Source: Papilionanthe hookeriana x Papilionanthe teres (lineage: Eukaryota > Streptophyta > Magnoliopsida > Asparagales > Orchidaceae). Taken from it: 64,000 bases of DNA. The DNA is taken from assembly GCA_022702705.1 (NCBI GenBank), contig JAKZJZ010000072.1, forward strand, positions 40,373 through 104,372, written 5' to 3'. The notes beneath the pieces were generated by a model. The model ran no database searches. It was not told the DNA's origin and saw nothing but the letters and a program-made list of their open reading frames with translations. The translations under genes were made by a program, and so were the position numbers. Below, piece after piece: positions 59,448 through 64,000 of the stretch (positions within the stretch are counted from its first letter, which is position 1; each line of letters opens with the position of its first letter).

Positions 59448-62283
59448 TCAACTCTCGGTTTCTCACACACTTTCTATCTGCCTCTTCATTTCACTCTCTT
59501 CTCTCTCTTTATTTTATTCTCCCTCTCACGTCCTTCTCTCTTTTATCTCTACTCCCTTCTCTCTCTTTCTTTCTCTTATTCTCTTTGTCTCTCTCTATAC
59601 TCTCACTCCATCTTTCCATGTTTATCTCCCTCTCTCCCTTCCTTTCCCCCGTACTGTCTCTCGCTCTGTCTTACCCTGTTGCCTTCGCTATTTTCCCTCT
59701 CTCTTCTCTCAATTCTCTCTCTCCCTCAGTCTTTCTTTCTCTACTTTTCCCTCAATACCTCCTTCTATCTTTCCCTCCATCTCTCTCTCTCTCTCGCTCA
59801 TGGAGCTTTTTTCTCTTTCTCACTCTTTTCTCTCACTTTCTTGCTCTCTCTCACCCACTTCTCTCTACCTCCATCTCACTCTCATTCTCCCTTTTCTCTC
59901 TCTTGTTCTCACTCTCCCCAACTCTCTTACTCTAATCTCTCACTTTCTTCTACACTTGACCTCTCTCGTGGTCTCTCTTCATTCTCTCTTCTCACTCACT
60001 ACCTTTTCTCTCCTTCTCTCTTGAATGCATCTCTCCCTGCCTCAATCTGTCTCTCTTCTTCTCTCGCTTTATATCTTTATCAACCTCTTGCTATTTATAT
60101 ATCTCACTCACCCGCTCTATATCTTCATTTCTCTCTCACTCTCTCTTCTTTCTCTTTCTTTCAAGATCTTTCTCACACTCCTCTCTCTACATTTACCTCT
60201 TCTATTTGCTTCTATTTTGCTCTATCAATATCTCTCACTCTATTTTTTCATCAATATATATCTCACTCTCTCTCCTCTCTTACCATCTCTCTCTCCCTAC
60301 ATCTCTCTTGCCCCTTTATGTTCTCTCTTTATTCTCTCTTGCCCTCCCTTTCTTCTATCCATCTTCTCTCTTTCACTCTTTCTTCTCTCTCTCTCTCTTT
60401 CTTTCTCTTTATTCTCCCACCCTCACTCTCTCTTGCCCTCCATCTCTCTCTCAATTATTGAGCTCTTCTCTTTCTCTCCCTTACTCTCTCGTGCCCTCCA
60501 TCTCTCTCTTAGTCACTAAGCCCTCCCTCCCTCTTTCCCTCACTCGGTCCTTTCCTCCCTCTCTCCCTTATGTATTCTCTCTTTCTATCCCTTACTCCTT
60601 TACTCCCTTTCTTTCACTTTGTTCTTTCTCTTTCTTTTCTCTCTCATTTTACTCACTCCCCATCTCTCCCCTTCGATCTTGAATCACTCCCTACCTCTTT
60701 CTCTCCTCTCCTCTCATCTCTCTTTCTATCGCCCTTACCCCCACTCTATATATCTCTAGCTCTCTTACACAGTATCTATCTACCTCCTCATCTCTATCTC
60801 TCTTACATCTTATTTCTTTCAAGCTCTTTCTCATGCTCTTCTTATTCCTTACTCTCTCTCTTTCTCTCTCTCTACTTCTCTTACACACTTCCTACATCTC
60901 AGACTCAATGTTTCCATCCCTCTCTCTCACTCTCTGGCCTAGTAACTTTTTCTCCTTCATCTCTCTCTTCTCTCTCTTTATTTTAATTATTTTATCACAC
61001 TCTTCTCTCTTTATTTATGTGCCCTTGTCTCTCTTTCTCTCTACTTCTCTTTTGTTCTCTCTACTTCTCTTTCTTTGTCTTACTCTATTGCCTTCTCTAT
61101 TTGCCCTCTATCTCTCTTCTCTTTAACTTATCTTTCTCTTCTCTCTCTTCTCTCTCTCACACTTTTCTTTCTCTTCTTCTCTCTCCAACCTCCCTCTCTC
61201 TTGCCCTCCATCGCTCTCTCTCTCATGGAGCTCTTATCTTTCTCACTCTCTTTCACTCTTATCTCTCTTTTTTGCTTTCTATCACTTGATTCTATCTACC
61301 TCTATCTTATTCTCATTCTCCCCTTTCTCTCTCTTACTCTCACTCTCCCCCTCCCTCTTACCCTCCACTCCTTCACTCAGTCTATCAATTCCTATCTCTC
61401 TCATTTATGCATTTCTCTCACTTTTTTTTACTCTTTACTCTCTCACGCTCTCTCTTTATTCTCTGTTCTCACTCACTCCCCCACTCTCCTTCTCTCTTTA
61501 ATCCATTTCCTTAACTCTCTCACCTTCTTCTTAATCATTCTCTTCTCTCTTTTATTATTCCCCTTTTCTCCCAGCTTCCTTTTTCTTTTTATCTACCTCA
61601 ACCTTCCTATCTATCTCTCTCACACTCTCTACTTGTCTTTTCATCTTTCTCTCTCTTTCTTTCGAGCTCTTTCTCATACTCTTCTCTCTCCTCCTACCAC
61701 TTAAAATCTCTACTTCTATTTTGTCATATTTATATATCTCAATCTCTCTTTCCATCCAAGTATCAATCTCTTTCTCGCTATCTCACCCTCTCTTCTACCA
61801 TCTCTCTCTCATCCAACAACTCCTTTTCTCTCTTTACCTTCTTTCTATCTCATCTTTCTCTTTCCTCTTTTCTTCTACTTCTATCCTTCTCTTTCATTCT
61901 CTCATTCTCTCTCCCTCTCTCCTTCTCACGCCCTCCATCTCTCCATTTCTCATGGATCTCTTCTCTTTCTCTCTCTCTCTCTCAATCTTTTATTTCTCTA
62001 ATTCTCTCCACCTCCATCTCACTCTCGTTTTCCCTCCACTCTTTCTCTCTCTCCCTCCCTCTGAGATTTCATTTGCCCTTTCTTCCTCCTCTCACTCGCA
62101 CATTTCCTACCACTCTGTCTTACAAATTAGTTCTCTTTCTCTCACTCTTGCCCTCTCTCTCACTCTCTCTTTCTTCTTTCTTCTCACTCACTCCACATCT
62201 CTCTCCTGATCTCTTCAATCAATTCCTCCCTCACTTTCTCTCTCCTTTCCTTTCCTTTCCATTATTATTTGCCTCACTCATTC
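59448..62283 (-). repeat. HOR unit 2, A-B-C-D (2.84 kb)
   Basis: A 59448, B 60159, C 60817, D 61660, next A 62284. Submonomer spacings match unit 1 within about 25 bp. Confidence 0.85.
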
Positions 62284-64000
62284 TTTCAATCTCTTGGTCT
62301 CTCACACCCTTCTTCCCATATCTCTACACCATTCTCTTTCTTTCTGTCTCTACTACTTTTTTTCTCTCTATATCTCTCACTCAATCTTTCCATGCTTTTC
62401 TCTCTCTCTCGCTCCCTCTATCCTCCTCATTCTCTCTTGCTCTGTCTTACTATGTTGCCTTCTCTATTTGCCCTCTCTCTATTCTCTCTAACTTATCTAT
62501 CTCTTCTCTCTCTCTCTCTCTCTTATTTTTTCTTTCTCTTATTCTCTCTCCATACATTCCTCACTCTTCCCCTTCATCTCTCTCACTCGCACAAGGACCT
62601 CTTCTTTTTCTCACTATCTCTTATCCTTTTCTCTCTCTTTCTTTCTCTCTCTCACTCACTTCTCTCTACCTCTATCTCACTCTCATTCTCCCCCTTCCTC
62701 TCTCTCATTCTCACTCTCCCCCTTTCTCACTTAGCCTTGTTCCCTCCTTCACTCACTCTACCCATTCCTAACTCCTCACCTAAGTATTTCTCTCACTTTC
62801 TTCTAACCTTCCCTCTATCATTCTCCCTTTTACTCACTCCCTCTCTCTCTCCTTACTTGAATCCATCCTTCCCTACCTCACTTTATCTCTCCTCTTCTCT
62901 CTTTTTCTACCTTTCCCAACCTTTGTTTATTTATATATCTCTCTCACCCTCTCTATATGTCTCTTCGTCTCTCTCTAGCTCTCTCTACTCACTCTTTCTT
63001 TCAAGATCTTTCACACACTCTTCAATCTACATGTACCTCTTCTATCTACTTCTATAGTTCTTTCTCCATATATCTCACTCTATCTTTTCATCGATATATC
63101 TCTCTCTCTTTCTCCTGTCTTCCTTCCTTACCCTCTCTCTCAAAAACTCTCTTGCCCTCTCTGTCTTCTCTCTCTTTCTTTCTCTTATTTTCTCTCACTC
63201 CCTCACACTCTCGTGCCCTCCAGCTCTCTCTTAGTTATAGAGCTCTTCTGTTTCTCTCCTTCACTCTCTACCATTCTACTCTTTTTCACTTACTCTCTCT
63301 CACTTTTCTCACTTCTATGTCATCTCACACTTATTCTCCCTCCCTCTCTCTCACACACACTCTCTCGCCCTCCCTTCCTTCTTCCCTCAGTCTCTCCTTT
63401 CCTACCTTCTCTCCCTCATGTCTTCTCTCTTTCTCTTTATTTTCTCTCTCATTTAAATCACTCACATCATTCTCTTCCGCTCATGAATCACACCCAAACT
63501 CTTTCTCTCTTCTCCTCTCCTCTCGTCTCTCTTTCTTTCTGCCTCACCTTCACTTTATCTATTTCTTGCTCTCTCAAATATAGTTTCTCTTTATCTCTCT
63601 TATGCCACTCTCCCTTCTCTATCTCTCTCCATCTCTCTTTAGCTCTTCTCTCTCTCGCTCTCTCCTGCTCTGTCTCTCTCACTCGAATTTTCTTTTGATA
63701 TGTATTTCCTTCAATTTTTTTTATATTCATCTCTATGTCATTCTCTCTATCTCTCTATTTCTCCCCTCACTTCCTTTCCCTCTATTCTCAATCTTTCTCT
63801 TTGTTTCACTCTCTATTCTCTCACTCTATCTTCTAGCTCTCTCTTGATCTCTCTATTTCTTTCTCACTAGTTTGTCCCCCTACTTCTATCCCCCTCTCTT
63901 TTCTCTCTTGCTCTTTTTTCTATCTCAAGCTCTTTCTTCGCCCCTCTCTCTCACTCTTCCTCTCTCACTCTTCCTCTCTCTCAATCCTCACTCTTGATTG
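62284..64000 (-). repeat. HOR unit 3, partial
   Basis: A 62284 and B 62999, then a C-like start (GAATCACACCCAAACTC near 63485). After about 63.7 kb the sequence departs from the regular pattern, as does its homologue near 16.1 kb. Confidence 0.7.

Larger units (their letters stand above)
3513..64000. repeat. 60-kb polypurine/polypyrimidine higher-order satellite array
   Basis: From AGAGACTAAGAG at 3513 to the right edge, one strand is almost only A/G and the other C/T. Sparse T's (or A's) and short complex words break this pattern. The purine-rich strand switches seven times, at about 7466, 16580, 29583, 32325, 39353, 45227 and 54336. Recurring words such as CTTTCAAGCTCTTTCTCAC, CATGGAGCTCTTCTC and GATATATCTATAAGGG keep fixed order and spacing, so this is a diverged tandem repeat with higher-order structure and not free (GA)n slippage. 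No gene, RNA gene or clear transposon interrupts it. Stop-free frames across it are composition artefacts. Confidence 0.9.
50451..64000 (+). repeat. 13-kb segmental duplication, copy 2
   Basis: Homologue of 3513 to about 16392. Position 64000 corresponds to about 16392, so the duplication continues beyond the window. Left of 50451 the sequence is more GA satellite, not a retroelement. Confidence 0.9.
54341..64000 (-). repeat. Pyrimidine block 8, regular A-B-C-D higher-order repeat
   Basis: The clearest view of the HOR. Landmarks are A 56589, B 57308, C 57962, D 58827, A 59448, B 60159, C 60817, D 61660, A 62284, B 62999. Successive spacings are 719, 654, 865, 621, 711, 658, 843, 624 and 715 bp. 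An extra B-like word sits at about 58741, just before the first D. The first 2.2 kb (54341-56.5 kb) matches 7472-9.7 kb and ends in D-type sequence. It contains pure (TC)23 at 59045-59090. It holds no gene. Confidence 0.9.

Noticed and set aside
3513..64000. CRISPR array
   Set aside because: Repeat units are 0.6-2.8 kb and diverged, with no short identical repeats separated by unique spacers of constant size; the context is plant DNA.
3513..64000. Simple (GA)n microsatellite expansion
   Set aside because: Pure dinucleotide runs are short (the longest about 46 bp) and ordered landmark words with kilobase periods show a complex repeat.
3513..64000. Telomeric or rDNA spacer repeat
   Set aside because: No TTTAGGG-type telomere repeats and no rRNA sequence are seen anywhere in the window.

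Overview
This window is flowering-plant nuclear DNA. About 3.5 kb of a decayed LTR retrotransposon on the left is joined to about 60.5 kb of a polypurine/polypyrimidine satellite that runs off the right edge. The plant assignment rests on the retroelement. It has an Athila/Tat-type (Ty3/gypsy) polypurine tract containing AAGTTTGGGGG, a 1.6 kb LTR with TG...CA ends, and a primer-binding site of the tRNA-Asp type (TGGCGTCGTTGC; the family form begins TGGCGCCGTTGC). I see no host gene, no RNA gene, no CRISPR array and nothing bacterial. I cannot name the species.

Layout. Bases 1-3510 hold the 3' end of an Athila-like element: the last part of its post-integrase (env-like) ORF, broken by a frameshift; a 1.3 kb AT-rich untranslated region; the polypurine tract; one LTR (1859-3455); then a PBS and about 37 bp of leader. 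The LTR is therefore flanked by internal sequence on both sides. From 3513 to 64000 the DNA consists almost only of A/G on one strand and C/T on the other. The rich strand switches seven times, giving eight blocks: purine 3513-7461, pyrimidine 7472-16566, purine 16593-29582, pyrimidine 29584-32320, purine 32331-39351, pyrimidine 39354-45226, purine 45227-54330, pyrimidine 54341-64000.

The array is not a simple microsatellite. Rare non-GA 'punctuation' words recur in fixed order and spacing. In the last block four landmark types (called A, B, C, D here) repeat as A-B-C-D with a period of 2.83-2.86 kb. The same family occurs in the other pyrimidine blocks and, reverse-complemented and in reversed order, in purine blocks, so strand switching reflects inversion of one repeat family. 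A second higher-order repeat, with monomers near 1.36 kb and dimers near 2.7 kb, fills about 17-25 kb. A 13 kb segment that includes a strand switch (3513 to about 16392) is present again at 50451-64000 in the same orientation. The first copy has lost about 0.72 kb, one submonomer.

The many long stop-free frames over the array (up to 587 codons, made of Leu/Ser/Phe/His/Pro) are by-products of CT-rich DNA, which cannot easily form stop codons. None is annotated as a gene. The most unusual object here is the array itself: a higher-order, strand-switching, purine/pyrimidine-asymmetric satellite, apparently free of transposon insertions over 60 kb.
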